Shown here: piece by piece, positions 16,516 through 24,528 of the stretch
Layout of the letters: each line of letters begins with the position of its first letter
How positions within the stretch are numbered: position 1 is the stretch's first letter
Source of the DNA: JBOGWA01 sp050693155
Lineage (GTDB): Bacteria; Actinomycetota; UBA4738; CALAEC01
Assembly (NCBI GenBank): GCA_050693155.1
Contig: JBOGWA010000028.1
Location: 1-39,358 of the forward strand
Reading direction: 5' to 3'
Length of the DNA: 39,358 bases
Notes under the pieces: generated by a model
Database searches by the model: none
What the model was told of the DNA's origin: nothing
What the model saw: the letters and a program-made list of their open reading frames with translations, nothing else
Made by a program: the position numbers and the translations under genes

Positions 16516-16901
16516 TCCTCGACACGACGATCCTGGTTGCGGCGGAACGAACCGGCTCTCCTCTCGACCGCGTCATCCGGGACGACGATGACATCTCGAT
16601 CGCAGCGGTGACGGCTGCGGAGCTTCTGGTGGGAGTCGAGCTCGCCGATGGGAAGCGTCGTGGCGCACGGAATCGCTTCGTCGAGGCCATCCTCGGCGCG
16701 ATCCCCGTCGAGGACTACGACCTTGAGGTGGCGCGGTCGCATGCCGTTCTTCTCGCCCACGTCCGACGCTCAGGGAGCCCGCGCGGCGCTCACGACCTCT
16801 TGATCGCCGCAACCGGGCTCGCCCGCGACCGGATCGTGGTCACCGCCGATCCGGCCGGTTTCGAGGACCTTCCCGGCGTCGCCGTCCGAGCGACGGCCTA
16901 G
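16503..16901 (+). CDS. PIN-domain (VapC-like) toxin ribonuclease with probable CTG start
   Basis: About 132 residues. The frame opens with LILDTTILVAAERTG, the first PIN strand with the first catalytic Asp, followed by AAVTAAELLVGVELADG (Glu), and near the end SPRGAHDLLIAATGLARDRIVVTADPAGF with the remaining Asp residues. VapC toxins cleave tRNA or rRNA and are held inactive by their antitoxin. No ATG, GTG or TTG exists upstream of the first strand before the stop at 16476. CTG at 16503 has GAGGAG ending 5 nt before it, so it is the likely start. A GTG at 16608 would delete the first catalytic strand. The stop overlaps the convergent DedA stop in CTAG. Confidence 0.85.
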   Translation: MDRLILDTTILVAAERTGSPLDRVIRDDDDISIAAVTAAELLVGVELADGKRRGARNRFVEAILGAIPVEDYDLEVARSHAVLLAHVRRSGSPRGAHDLLIAATGLARDRIVVTADPAGFEDLPGVAVRATA

Positions 16902-17518
16902 TTTTCGGGTTGCTCCGCTCGGATCTGGCGGAGGCGGTGGGCGAACCACCAGGCGATGAGGCCGAGCCCCGCCGCGAGCACGACCCAGCTCACGGGCTCG
17001 CCGTAGCGGAGCACCGTCGCCCAGTTCTCTCCGAGCAAGAATCCCGCCCCGGAAAGGGCGAACGCCCATGGAAGAGAGCCCAGCAGCGTGAAAAGCAGGA
17101 ACCGCCCCGCCGGCATGCGGGCCACACCCGCCGGGATGCTGATGAACGCTCTAACGACCGGAATCAGTCGACAAACGAAGATCGTGAGCTCGCCGCGTTC
17201 GCGGAACCAGGTTTCAGCCCGGTCGAGGTCGCGGCGGCGGAGGAGCACGTAGCGTCCGAGTCTCTCGGCGAGTGGACGACCTCCGATGCACCCAACCGTG
17301 TAAGAAGCCGATGCCCCGATGACGTTTCCCGCGGCGCCGATCAGGGCAACACTCGCGAAGTCCAGCTCGCCACGTGATGCGAGGAACCCGCCGAATCCCA
17401 TCGTGATCTCCGATGGAAACGGAACGCCCGCGGACTCCGCCACCATCAGAAGGAATACGGCGAGGTATCCGTACGTTCCCAGGGTGTCGGTCATGAAACG
17501 TTCGAGGACCTCGAGCAA
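16898..17518 (-). CDS. DedA family (SNARE-associated) membrane protein
   Basis: About 206 residues with four to six hydrophobic segments. DedA landmarks are MVAESAGVPFPSEITMGFGGFLA (conserved Glu and PSE), GNVIGASASYTVGCIGGRPL, the WFRERGELTIFVCRLIPVVRAFISIPAGVARMP motif (FxxR...G), and TLLGSLPWAFALSGAGFLLGENW. The family is linked to proton-motive force maintenance and to lipid-carrier recycling (undecaprenyl phosphate flipping in some members). TTG 17518 is the upstream start; ATG 17494 would shorten it by 8 residues, and neither has a good SD. It converges on the toxin gene, with a 4-nt overlap. Confidence 0.9.
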   Translation of the reverse strand: MLEVLERFMTDTLGTYGYLAVFLLMVAESAGVPFPSEITMGFGGFLASRGELDFASVALIGAAGNVIGASASYTVGCIGGRPLAERLGRYVLLRRRDLDRAETWFRERGELTIFVCRLIPVVRAFISIPAGVARMPAGRFLLFTLLGSLPWAFALSGAGFLLGENWATVLRYGEPVSWVVLAAGLGLIAWWFAHRLRQIRAEQPEN

Positions 17519-17584
17519 AGCTCGGCGAGCCTACCAGAAGGTGTCCGAACCCTCGGCTACCATGGATTCAGGCTCCCTCTCCCC

Positions 17585-17614
17585 TTGACAAGAGTGGAAG
17601 CACGCGTGTAGGAA
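17585..17614 (+). promoter_or_regulatory. Candidate promoter of topA
   Basis: A perfect -35 hexamer TTGACA at 17585-17590 is followed after 18 nt by TAGGAA (17609-17614), a weak -10 lacking the final T. The ATG is 11 nt further on, so the leader would be very short. The region also contains TACCAT at about 17560, an alternative -10. Confidence 0.4.
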
Positions 17615-17624
17615 CCCAGGCCCA

Positions 17625-20006
17625 ATGGCAACAAAAGCTCAAGCGAAAGCTCAGACGAAACCCCAGACGAAGAACGGGAAGCATCTCGTCATCGTCGAGT
17701 CGCCAGCTAAGGCGAAGACGATCGAGCGCTATCTCGGCAAGGGCTACTCGGTCAAAGCCTCGTACGGGCACGTCCGCGACCTGCCGAAGAGCGGCATGGC
17801 CGTCGACACCGAACGGAACTTCCAGGCTGAATACGAGGTGCCCGAGAAGAAGAAGAAGGTCGTCACGCAACTCAAGACCGCGTTCAAGAAAGCCGACGAC
17901 CTCTGGCTGGCGACCGACTTCGACCGCGAGGGGGAGGCGATCGCCTACCACGTCGCCGAGCTACTCGGCGTGCCGGTCGAGGATGCGAAGCGGGTCACCT
18001 TCACCGAGATCACCGAGGAGGCCGTCAAGCAGGCCTTCGAGGAGCCGCGATCGATCGACCTGAAGCTTGTGGCGGCGCAGGAAGCTCGCCGGATCCTCGA
18101 CCGTCTCGTCGGCTATAACCTCTCACCGCTCCTTTGGAAGAAGGTCCGGTATGGCCTCTCGGCGGGCCGGGTCCAGTCCGTCGCCCTCCGGCTGATCGTG
18201 GACCGCGAGCGTGACATCGAGGCTTTCGAACCGGCGGAGTATTGGAGCGTTCACGCTCGCCTCTCACCGAACGGCGACGAGCTCGCGTTCCTCTCCGATC
18301 TAGTCAGGATCGGCGAGCACAAGCTAGCGCCTTCACCGACGAAGAAGGGACTCGTCCTCGAGAACGAGGCGGTCGCGCGCGAGCACGCCGAGAATCTCCA
18401 ACGGGCCAGCTACCGGGTCGCGGAGGTTCGCAAGAAGGAGGTCAACCGCCGGCCCTCGCCGCCGTTCACGACCTCGACGCTCCAGCAGGAAGCGGCCCGA
18501 AAGCTCGGGTTCTCCGCGAAAAAGACGATGTTCGTGGCGCAGAAGCTCTATGAAGGAGTGGATCTCCCCGGTGAGGGGCCAACTGGCCTCATCACCTATA
18601 TGAGGACCGATTCGGTGACGATCGCCGAGCAGGCGCTGAAAGAGCTCGCAACGGTGATCCGTGCCCAGTTCGGCGCCGACTACGCGCTCGCCAAGCCGCG
18701 TCGGTACAAGGCCAAGGCGCGCGGCGCGCAGGAGGCCCACGAAGCGATCAGGCCGACGAAAGCGGCGCGGCTGCCCGACGAGGTAGCCCCACACCTGGAG
18801 AAGGACCAGGCGCGCCTCTACCGCCTCATCTGGCAGCGGGCGGTCGCGTCGCAGATGGCCGAGATCCGTCTCGATCAGGTTTCCGTCGACATCGAAGCGA
18901 AGACGCCGGAAGCACAGGCCGACCAGGAGTGGCCCCAATACCTCCTGCGCGCGACCGGGCAGACGATCAAGTTCGACGGATTCCGTCGGGTCTACTTCGA
19001 GAGCTCGGACAACGGGCAGGACGACGACGCGGAGTCGCGGCTACCAGAACTCACCGAAGACCAGACCCTCCGACTTCTCGATGTGAACTCCGAGCAGCAT
19101 TTCACCCAGCCGCCCCCGCGGTTCACGGAGGCCTCGCTCGTGAAGACCCTCGAGGAGCTTGGTATCGGCCGGCCGTCGACGTACGCGCCGACGATCTCGA
19201 CGTTGATGGAGCGGGAGTACGTCCGCCTCGAGGACAAGCGCTTTTTCCCCGAAGACGTGGGAACCGTGGTGACCGACCTCCTCGTCGAGCACTTCGGCGA
19301 CCTCGTCGAGTACTCCTACACCGCGAGGATGGAGGAGGAGCTCGACGAGATCGCCGAGGGGAAGATGACCGCCCCGCAGGTTCTCGACGCGTTCTACGGC
19401 CCGTTCGAGCGGCTCCTCGAAAAGAAGCACGACGAGATCGAGCGTCCCGAAGAAGAGCTCGACGACCTCTGTCCGCGCTGCCCGGAGGAGGGCCGCGAGC
19501 CCGGCAAGCTCGTCGTGAAGCTGGGGCGCGCGGGGAAGTTCGTCGGATGCAAGAACTACCCGGACTGTCGGTACACGCGCGAGGTCGACGGGTCGGAGCG
19601 GCCCGAGCCCGAGCTCCTCGACGAGAAGTGCCCGGAGTGCGGCAAGCAACTCGTGAGCCGCGTCGGGCGATACGGTCCGTTCACCGGGTGTTCCGGGTAC
19701 CCCGATTGCAAGTACACGAAGAAGGAGCATCGGACCCTCGGTATCGCGTGCCCCGAGTGCGGCGAGGGCGAGATCGTCATCAAGCGGACGAGAAAGGGAA
19801 AGACGTTCTACGGGTGCAAGCGCTACCCGGACTGCGAGTTCGCGGTCTGGCAGCGCCCGGAGCCCGATCCTTGCCCCAAATGCGGCAAACTCGTCGTGGC
19901 GACGCCGAAGAAAGGACGGAAGTGCACCTCATGCGACTGGACCGAGGAGCAGGAGGTCGCCGCCGCGGATGAGCCTGCTGAGGGGAACGCCGCGACGACG
20001 GGGTAG
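17625..20006 (+). CDS. topA: DNA topoisomerase I with four C-terminal zinc modules
   Basis: A 793-residue type IA topoisomerase that relaxes negative supercoils. The TOPRIM domain is at the N-terminus (HLVIVESPAKAKTIERYLGKGY; later ATDFDREGEAIAYHVAEL with the DxD/E metal site). The catalytic Tyr is in GLITYMRTDSVT near residue 325, and the LGIGRPSTYAPTISTLMEREYV segment follows. After residue ~615 come four cysteine modules: CPRCPEEG...CKNYPDC, CPECGKQ...CSGYPDC, CPECGEG...CKRYPDC and CPKCGK...CTSCDW. Streptomyces and Mycobacterium TopA have Lys-rich tails without these, so the zinc modules suggest a different actinobacterial lineage. A Gln/Lys/Thr-rich N-terminal extension precedes the TOPRIM domain. 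The stop overlaps the next start by one base. Confidence 0.97.
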   Translation: MATKAQAKAQTKPQTKNGKHLVIVESPAKAKTIERYLGKGYSVKASYGHVRDLPKSGMAVDTERNFQAEYEVPEKKKKVVTQLKTAFKKADDLWLATDFDREGEAIAYHVAELLGVPVEDAKRVTFTEITEEAVKQAFEEPRSIDLKLVAAQEARRILDRLVGYNLSPLLWKKVRYGLSAGRVQSVALRLIVDRERDIEAFEPAEYWSVHARLSPNGDELAFLSDLVRIGEHKLAPSPTKKGLVLENEAVAREHAENLQRASYRVAEVRKKEVNRRPSPPFTTSTLQQEAARKLGFSAKKTMFVAQKLYEGVDLPGEGPTGLITYMRTDSVTIAEQALKELATVIRAQFGADYALAKPRRYKAKARGAQEAHEAIRPTKAARLPDEVAPHLEKDQARLYRLIWQRAVASQMAEIRLDQVSVDIEAKTPEAQADQEWPQYLLRATGQTIKFDGFRRVYFESSDNGQDDDAESRLPELTEDQTLRLLDVNSEQHFTQPPPRFTEASLVKTLEELGIGRPSTYAPTISTLMEREYVRLEDKRFFPEDVGTVVTDLLVEHFGDLVEYSYTARMEEELDEIAEGKMTAPQVLDAFYGPFERLLEKKHDEIERPEEELDDLCPRCPEEGREPGKLVVKLGRAGKFVGCKNYPDCRYTREVDGSERPEPELLDEKCPECGKQLVSRVGRYGPFTGCSGYPDCKYTKKEHRTLGIACPECGEGEIVIKRTRKGKTFYGCKRYPDCEFAVWQRPEPDPCPKCGKLVVATPKKGRKCTSCDWTEEQEVAAADEPAEGNAATTG

Positions 20007-22012
20007 TGGCCTCTACGGCTGAAGAGATCGCCCGCCTCCGCGGGACGAGACCGGCATCCCTGTGGAGCCTGCTTCGCCATCCCTCATTCTCCCGGCTCTG
20101 GCGGGCAATGCTCGTCTCCTCGACGGGCGACTGGGTGGGGTTCGTCGCCGTCACCTCGCTCGTGACGCGGGTCGGCGGCGGCAACGCCGGACTCGCGGTG
20201 GCCGGCGTGATGCTCGCCCGCTTGCTTCCGTCCGTGTTGTTCGGGCCGTTTGCTGGCGTCTTCGTCGACCGCTTCGATCGGAAGCGGCTGATGATCGTGG
20301 CCGACATCACCCGCGGAGTCGGCTACGTGTCGATGGGCTTCCTCCAGAGCCTCCCGGCCATCTACGCGCTCTCGTTCGCGGTCGAATGCATGTCGCTCGT
20401 CTGGAGTCCCGCGCGCGATGCGAGCATCCCGAACCTCGTCCCGCGCCGGCAGCTCGGGAACGCGAACACGGTGACCCTGCTCACCGCCTACGGGACGCTC
20501 CCGCTCGGCGGCATCCTCTTCACGGCGCTGGCCGGAATCGCGGGCGCGATCGGCGCCGCGATCCCTTATGTCGATCTGCACCGAGAGTCGCTCGCGCTCT
20601 GGATGGACGGATTCACGTTCGCCTTCTCCGCCTACATGGTCTCCGGTCTCGAGCTCCGTCGGAGCAAAGGGGTCGGGCCCACGGGAAAGTTGAGTCCGGG
20701 TCAGGCCTGGAAGGATATCGTCGAGGGCGTCCGGTTCCTCCAGGGCCATGCGTTCCAGCGCGCGATGACGGTGGGCATCACGCTCGCGTTCGTGGGGGTG
20801 GGCTCGGTGATCGCGATCGGGCCGATCTTCGCGCAGCGGACGCTCGATGCGGGAGCCTCCGGGTGGGGGTTCCTCGTGACCTCGCTCGGGATCGGGATGG
20901 GGATCGGCATGGGCTCGCTCGGCTTGCTCTCGCGGCTCGTCGAGAAGCGGACGATCTTCCCGCTCGCGATGCTGGCGGCCGCCGTCGTCGCGGTGGTCCT
21001 CGCCGCAATGCCCTCGATCACGCTCGCGGCGCTGCTGACGGTGGTGATGGGCGCCGCCGTCGGGATGGCGTGGGTGACCGGGTACACCATGCTCCACGAG
21101 AACATCGCCGACGAGTTCCGCGGGCGAACGTTCGCGACGCTCACCCTCCTCGCTCGGTTCGGGATCCTGCTCTCGCTGACGGGCTTTCCTGCACTCGCGG
21201 AGGCGGTCGGCGATTATTCGTTCGACGTGGGAGGGCAACCAATCGAGCTTGCCGGGACGAGGATCGCGCTCTGGGGAGGAGCGGGGATCGTCCTCGCCGG
21301 TGCGTTCTTCTCACGGCGCGGTCTGCATCGGAGCCACCTGGCGCAGCGGGTCCCGCTCGCGCTTCGGGCACGCCTCCGTAAGACCGACCGCAAGGGCGAC
21401 TTCATCGTCTTCGAGGGTGTTGAGGGGTCCGGCAAGGGAACCCAGATCCGACTCGCCCGGGAGTTCCTCGAAGAAAAGGGCTACGACGTTCTCGTCACGA
21501 GGGAGCCGGGCGGAACGAAGCTCGGGGAGCGACTTCGAAAGACGCTGCTGGACGGCGACCTGGGATCGATCGACCCGCGGTCCGAGGCGCTTCTCTTTGC
21601 GGCGAGCCGTGCCCAGCACGTGGCGTCGGTTATCAGGCCCGCTCTCGAGGAAGGCAAGGTCGTGCTCTGCGACCGGTACCTCGACTCCTCCCTCGCCTAT
21701 CAGGGAGCGGGGCGAGGGCTGGGGGAGCACGATGTCTTGACGCTCAACACCTGGGCGACGCAGGGTTTGTTCCCCGACCTCGTTGTGCTCCTGACCCTCG
21801 ACCCGGAGGCCGGGCTCGCGCGGGCCGACCGAACCGATCGCTTCGAAGTCGAAGACGCGTCCTTCCATGCGAAGGTGGCGGAGGCGTACCAGCACATCGC
21901 GGAGGAGCACCCCGAGCGGGTCGTGACGGTGGACGCGATCGAGCCGCCCGAGGTTGTGCACGAACGGGTCCGCGACGCGCTCGTCAAGTACTTCAAGATG
22001 GAGGAGCAGTGA
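20006..22012 (+). CDS. tmk: MFS transporter-thymidylate kinase fusion
   Basis: A 668-residue two-domain protein. Residues ~25-450 form an MFS-like membrane domain (GDWVGFVAVTSLV, GPFAGVFVDRFDRKRLMIVAD motif A, later VEKRTIFPLAML) with about 12 helices. Residues ~460-668 are a complete thymidylate kinase: P-loop FEGVEGSGKGTQ, TREPGGTKLGERLRKTLL, CDRYLDSSLAYQGAGRGL (DRY/H), and LTLDPEAGLARADRTDRFE. The kinase makes dTDP from dTMP for DNA synthesis. Large fused Tmk proteins are known in Streptomyces. Whether the MFS half transports anything or only tethers the kinase is unknown. GTG start overlaps the topA stop; holB overlaps its end, giving a topA-tmk-holB operon. Confidence 0.93.
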   Translation: MASTAEEIARLRGTRPASLWSLLRHPSFSRLWRAMLVSSTGDWVGFVAVTSLVTRVGGGNAGLAVAGVMLARLLPSVLFGPFAGVFVDRFDRKRLMIVADITRGVGYVSMGFLQSLPAIYALSFAVECMSLVWSPARDASIPNLVPRRQLGNANTVTLLTAYGTLPLGGILFTALAGIAGAIGAAIPYVDLHRESLALWMDGFTFAFSAYMVSGLELRRSKGVGPTGKLSPGQAWKDIVEGVRFLQGHAFQRAMTVGITLAFVGVGSVIAIGPIFAQRTLDAGASGWGFLVTSLGIGMGIGMGSLGLLSRLVEKRTIFPLAMLAAAVVAVVLAAMPSITLAALLTVVMGAAVGMAWVTGYTMLHENIADEFRGRTFATLTLLARFGILLSLTGFPALAEAVGDYSFDVGGQPIELAGTRIALWGGAGIVLAGAFFSRRGLHRSHLAQRVPLALRARLRKTDRKGDFIVFEGVEGSGKGTQIRLAREFLEEKGYDVLVTREPGGTKLGERLRKTLLDGDLGSIDPRSEALLFAASRAQHVASVIRPALEEGKVVLCDRYLDSSLAYQGAGRGLGEHDVLTLNTWATQGLFPDLVVLLTLDPEAGLARADRTDRFEVEDASFHAKVAEAYQHIAEEHPERVVTVDAIEPPEVVHERVRDALVKYFKMEEQ

Positions 22013-23157
22013 GCGAGCTTCCTCCCGTGCTGGCGAGCGTTCCGGGACAGGACGATGCCGCCGTGTTCCTCGCGCGAGCCGCCGAGCGGCCGCACCACGC
22101 GTTCCTCTTCGCCGGGGCAGAAGGGTCCGGCAAAGCGCTCATGGCCCGCGCCTTCGCAGCGGCGCTCCTCTGCGAGCAGGGTGGCTGCGGTGAATGCCGA
22201 GACTGCCGTCTCGCGCTGGGGGATCGGCATCCCAACCTGTTCGTGCTCGAGCCCGAAGGCCGCGACATCCGCGTCGGCGAGGGATCGGAGGACACGGGGA
22301 CGGCTCGCTGGCTCGTGGGACAGGTGAACCTGACGTCGCCGGAGCCGGGGCGGAAGGTCTTTCGTGTCGATCAGGCCGACCGGATGACGGAAGAGGCCGC
22401 GGACGTCCTTCTGAAGTCGATCGAGGAGCCGCCGGGGGAGACCGTGTTCATCGTCTCATCGGCTCGCCCGGACGAGCTTCCGGAAACGATTCGCTCGCGA
22501 TGTCAGTCGGTCTGGTTCCGGCCCCTGGCTGAGGACTTCGTCGTGGAGACGCTCGCGGCAGAGGGCGTTTCCGAGGAACGCGCACGGCTTGCGGCACGGA
22601 TGACCTCGGGGAACCTGGGGCGGGCGCGCCGCCTCGCGATTGATGAGCAAGGTCTGGCGTTCCGCGATGAGGCCCTGGCGGCCTACAACGCTGCGGGTGA
22701 GGCGCCGGCGGGAGCGCTCGCCGCCGCGGAGCGGCTGACCGAGTCCGCGAAGGCGTACCGAAAGCGGTTTGCCGATCGGCTGGACGAAGAGCTCGAGCCG
22801 TATCTCGACCCGGATTCGGGTGAGATCGCCGAGCAGTTCCGCGTGATCGCTCGACGTCTGAAGGAGCGGCACGAGCGGCAGGAGCGCCGGGCCGAGCGCG
22901 AGTTCCTCGACTCGTCCCTCTTGGCGCTCGAGTCGTGGTTCCGAGACGGACTCGTCCGCTCAACCGGCGGATCGGAGGATCTCGCGATCAACCTCGACAT
23001 CGAGGCGCCCGACATCGATGCCGCCGATGCCGCGCGCGCCGTCGAGGTTCTCGAGGCCGCGCGCGCCGCGCTCGCGGACGAGACAAACCTCAATGTGCGA
23101 TTGATCGTCGAGGAAGCCTTCCTGGGGCTGCAGGGAACCGCTCCGGTGAGGCCGTAG
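22009..23157 (+). CDS. holB: DNA polymerase III, delta-prime (clamp-loader) subunit
   Basis: A 382-residue AAA+ clamp-loader subunit. The N-terminal part has a degenerate Walker A, GAEGSGKAL, with Ala where Ser/Thr is normal, as expected for a delta-prime that does not hydrolyse ATP. Then comes a zinc module CEQGGCGECRDCRLALGDRHPN, the RVDQADRMTEEAADVLLKSIEEPPGETVFIVSS segment and the SRC motif (TIRSRCQSVWF). A helical C-terminal collar domain follows. It helps load the beta clamp during replication. GTG start overlaps the tmk stop (GTGA). It converges on the PIN toxin gene, with 6 bp between. Confidence 0.93.
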   Translation: MSELPPVLASVPGQDDAAVFLARAAERPHHAFLFAGAEGSGKALMARAFAAALLCEQGGCGECRDCRLALGDRHPNLFVLEPEGRDIRVGEGSEDTGTARWLVGQVNLTSPEPGRKVFRVDQADRMTEEAADVLLKSIEEPPGETVFIVSSARPDELPETIRSRCQSVWFRPLAEDFVVETLAAEGVSEERARLAARMTSGNLGRARRLAIDEQGLAFRDEALAAYNAAGEAPAGALAAAERLTESAKAYRKRFADRLDEELEPYLDPDSGEIAEQFRVIARRLKERHERQERRAEREFLDSSLLALESWFRDGLVRSTGGSEDLAINLDIEAPDIDAADAARAVEVLEAARAALADETNLNVRLIVEEAFLGLQGTAPVRP

Positions 23158-23163
23158 CGCATC

Positions 23164-23556
23164 CTAGGGCGTCAGTGCTCTTGCGCCGATGCCTAGTCGC
23201 TCCGCCGCCCGGAGAATCCGGCGGTCGAGTGTGACGAGCGGTGAGTCCAACAGATACGCGAGAGCGAGATACTCGGCGTCGTAGGTCTTCTGCCAGAGGA
23301 GCTCATCGGCGATTCGCCAGACTTCCGGTCCGAGCCGACGATGCCGGCGTTCGCGCAGGATGCCGGCATCGAGGAGCTCGAGGGATCGCTCGGCCACTTC
23401 GCGGGAGATCAACTCTCGGAGAACGGCCGTGTGCAGGGACGAGCGCACCTCCGGCCAAAGAATCGGAGGGGCGACGAGCTGTTCCCTTCCGAAGAGCTCG
23501 AACCCACCTCCCAGAGCCGCGGCCGCAAGAAAGACGTTCGCGTCGAGGACGAGCAC
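23164..23556 (-). CDS. PIN-domain (VapC-like) toxin
   Basis: A 130-residue PIN protein. The first strand LVLDANVFLAAAALGG carries the first catalytic Asp, PPILWPEVRSSLHTAVL holds the conserved Glu, and the end has YDAEYLALAYLLDSPLVTLDRRIL with two further Asp residues. It probably cleaves RNA as a toxin. The GTG start shares one base with the stop of the upstream antitoxin gene (TAGTG), so expression is coupled. It is the distal gene of a two-gene operon. Confidence 0.85.
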   Translation of the reverse strand: MLVLDANVFLAAAALGGGFELFGREQLVAPPILWPEVRSSLHTAVLRELISREVAERSLELLDAGILRERRHRRLGPEVWRIADELLWQKTYDAEYLALAYLLDSPLVTLDRRILRAAERLGIGARALTP

Positions 23557-23804
23557 TACCGCGACTCGCGAAGTTCGCGCACGAGTTTGACCCAGTCGGG
23601 CATCGGCTCCCCGGTCCAGGTCCGCTCCCAGCCTTTGGGCAGGGGGAGCGACGTGGACTCGGTCACTTCACGAAGGTCGGTCTCGTCGATGAGGTGCTGT
23701 GTGCCGACTTTTCGGGAGCGGAGGCGACCCGAGCGAATCCATCTGCGGATGGTCTCCGGGTTCTTGCCCGTGCGCCGCGCGGCTTCAGGGACGGTCAGGC
23801 TCAT
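23556..23804 (-). CDS. Excisionase/MerR-like HTH antitoxin paired with the PIN toxin
   Basis: An 82-residue protein. The N-terminal 45 residues form a winged HTH of the excisionase/MerR type: SLTVPEAARRTGKNPETIRRWIRSGRLRSRKVGTQHLIDETDL. The C-terminal part (LPKGWERTWTGEPMPDWVKLVRELRESR) is amphipathic and probably blocks the toxin. This HTH type is unlike the Phd-type antitoxin of the other pair in this window. Promoter evidence: TAGTAT lies 6 nt before the ATG, so the transcript is probably leaderless. Confidence 0.8.
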   Translation of the reverse strand: MSLTVPEAARRTGKNPETIRRWIRSGRLRSRKVGTQHLIDETDLREVTESTSLPLPKGWERTWTGEPMPDWVKLVRELRESR

Positions 23805-23810
23805 AGTCGA

Positions 23811-23816
23811 ATACTA
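23811..23816 (-). promoter_or_regulatory. Leaderless promoter (-10 TAGTAT) of the HTH antitoxin/PIN toxin operon
   Basis: On the minus strand TAGTAT is 6 nt upstream of the ATG at 23804, the same spacing as at the TrkA promoter. No SD sequence is visible. Confidence 0.5.
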
Positions 23817-23865
23817 CAACATGGTCCCTGGACCTACGCTATCCGGGCGCGAAGAGGTCGGTCGT

Positions 23866-23871
23866 TACAAT
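23866..23871 (+). promoter_or_regulatory. Putative -10 element (TACAAT) for tRNA-Thr
   Basis: TACAAT (preceded by T, giving TTACAAT) lies 9 nt upstream of the mature tRNA 5' end, consistent with a start a few bases before position 23881. No clear -35 is seen. Confidence 0.45.
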
Positions 23872-23880
23872 CTCCAGCGC

Positions 23881-23955
23881 GCCGGAGTAGCTCAGTCAGG
23901 TCAGAGCACACGATTCGTAATCGTGGGGTCGTGGGTTCGAATCCCACCTCCGGCT
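23881..23955 (+). tRNA. tRNA-Thr, anticodon CGT
   Basis: A full cloverleaf can be drawn. The acceptor GCCGGAG pairs with CTCCGGC, the D stem is GCTC/GAGC, and the anticodon stem CACGA/TCGTG encloses the loop TTCGTAA with anticodon CGT (reads ACG, Thr). The variable loop is GGGTC, and the T arm is GTGGG-TTCGAAT-CCCAC. The discriminator base is T and CCA is not encoded. All stems are fully paired. A protein gene starts 15 nt downstream with no terminator between. Confidence 0.95.
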
Positions 23956-23969
23956 CAGGCGGACAGAAA

Positions 23970-24449
23970 ATGGATGACGATGGCTCCCAAGCGCGTCGCA
24001 GCTTTGTCGGGATGGTGCTTGCAGGCCTCCGCGACGACCAGGAGGGATATCGTGCGCTACTGCCGGCAGCGGAGGAACACCCCGAATTTCTTGCAGCCGC
24101 GTTCAGCACGATCGCGCTGCTTGCGCATGATGTCGGACAGCTCATGACTCGCTCTGCTGAGGAGGTGCTCCAAAATATCGCACAGAGCGGGCAGGTTCCG
24201 ATAGCTCGGGACGTTGCGCAAATGGCGCTAGCCGGAGAGCGAAACGAATTCGACGTCTTTGACGATATCGGGGGACGAATTTCACATGATCCTGAGTTCG
24301 TTCCTGCGATCTTTGGACTCGTCGTTGCGTTGGCAAAGGAGGCAGGGGCGAGGACAGGCACAAGCGCCAAGGCGGTCTTAGAAGATCTCGCAACTACAGC
24401 TGCCATTGGTGAGTCGGGCTTGCTTGGTGAGGAACCCGAACAGGACTGA
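23970..24449 (+). CDS. Unknown protein encoded next to the tRNA and restriction genes
   Basis: A 159-residue, acidic, mostly helical protein that I do not recognise. It has no signal peptide and no clear membrane segment. Two moderately hydrophobic helices (FLAAAFSTIALLAHDVGQLM and FVPAIFGLVVALAKEAG) fall at similar spacing after similar phrases (EEHPEFLAAAF and SHDPEFVPAIF), suggesting an internal repeat of about 75 residues. Composition is less GC-rich than the core genes. ATG 23970 is 15 nt after the tRNA. It precedes the restriction endonuclease gene on the same strand and may belong to that locus, by context only. Confidence 0.6.
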   Translation: MDDDGSQARRSFVGMVLAGLRDDQEGYRALLPAAEEHPEFLAAAFSTIALLAHDVGQLMTRSAEEVLQNIAQSGQVPIARDVAQMALAGERNEFDVFDDIGGRISHDPEFVPAIFGLVVALAKEAGARTGTSAKAVLEDLATTAAIGESGLLGEEPEQD

Positions 24450-24516
24450 CAGATTCACCGGACCTCCCAGAGGACGGGTCACGCGGCTCGGGAGAGAGCC
24501 ATGTCACTTTCTGTCG

Positions 24517-24522
24517 TACATT
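24517..24522 (+). promoter_or_regulatory. Putative -10 (TACATT) for a leaderless restriction-endonuclease mRNA
   Basis: TACATT fits TANNNT and lies 6 nt before GTG 24529. This supports GTG 24529 as the endonuclease start, which lacks an SD sequence. Confidence 0.45.
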
Positions 24523-24528
24523 TGGCGG

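Noticed and set aside
23241..23969. Upstream extension of the 159-residue protein's frame through the tRNA and PIN toxin region
   Set aside because: The extension would run through tRNA-Thr and across the opposite-strand toxin-antitoxin genes; ATG 23970 is the sensible start.
24406..24528. Longer N-terminus of the restriction endonuclease from TTG 24406
   Set aside because: It would overlap the previous gene, is Arg/Pro-rich, makes the protein longer than BglII, and would contain the -10 box of the leaderless start.
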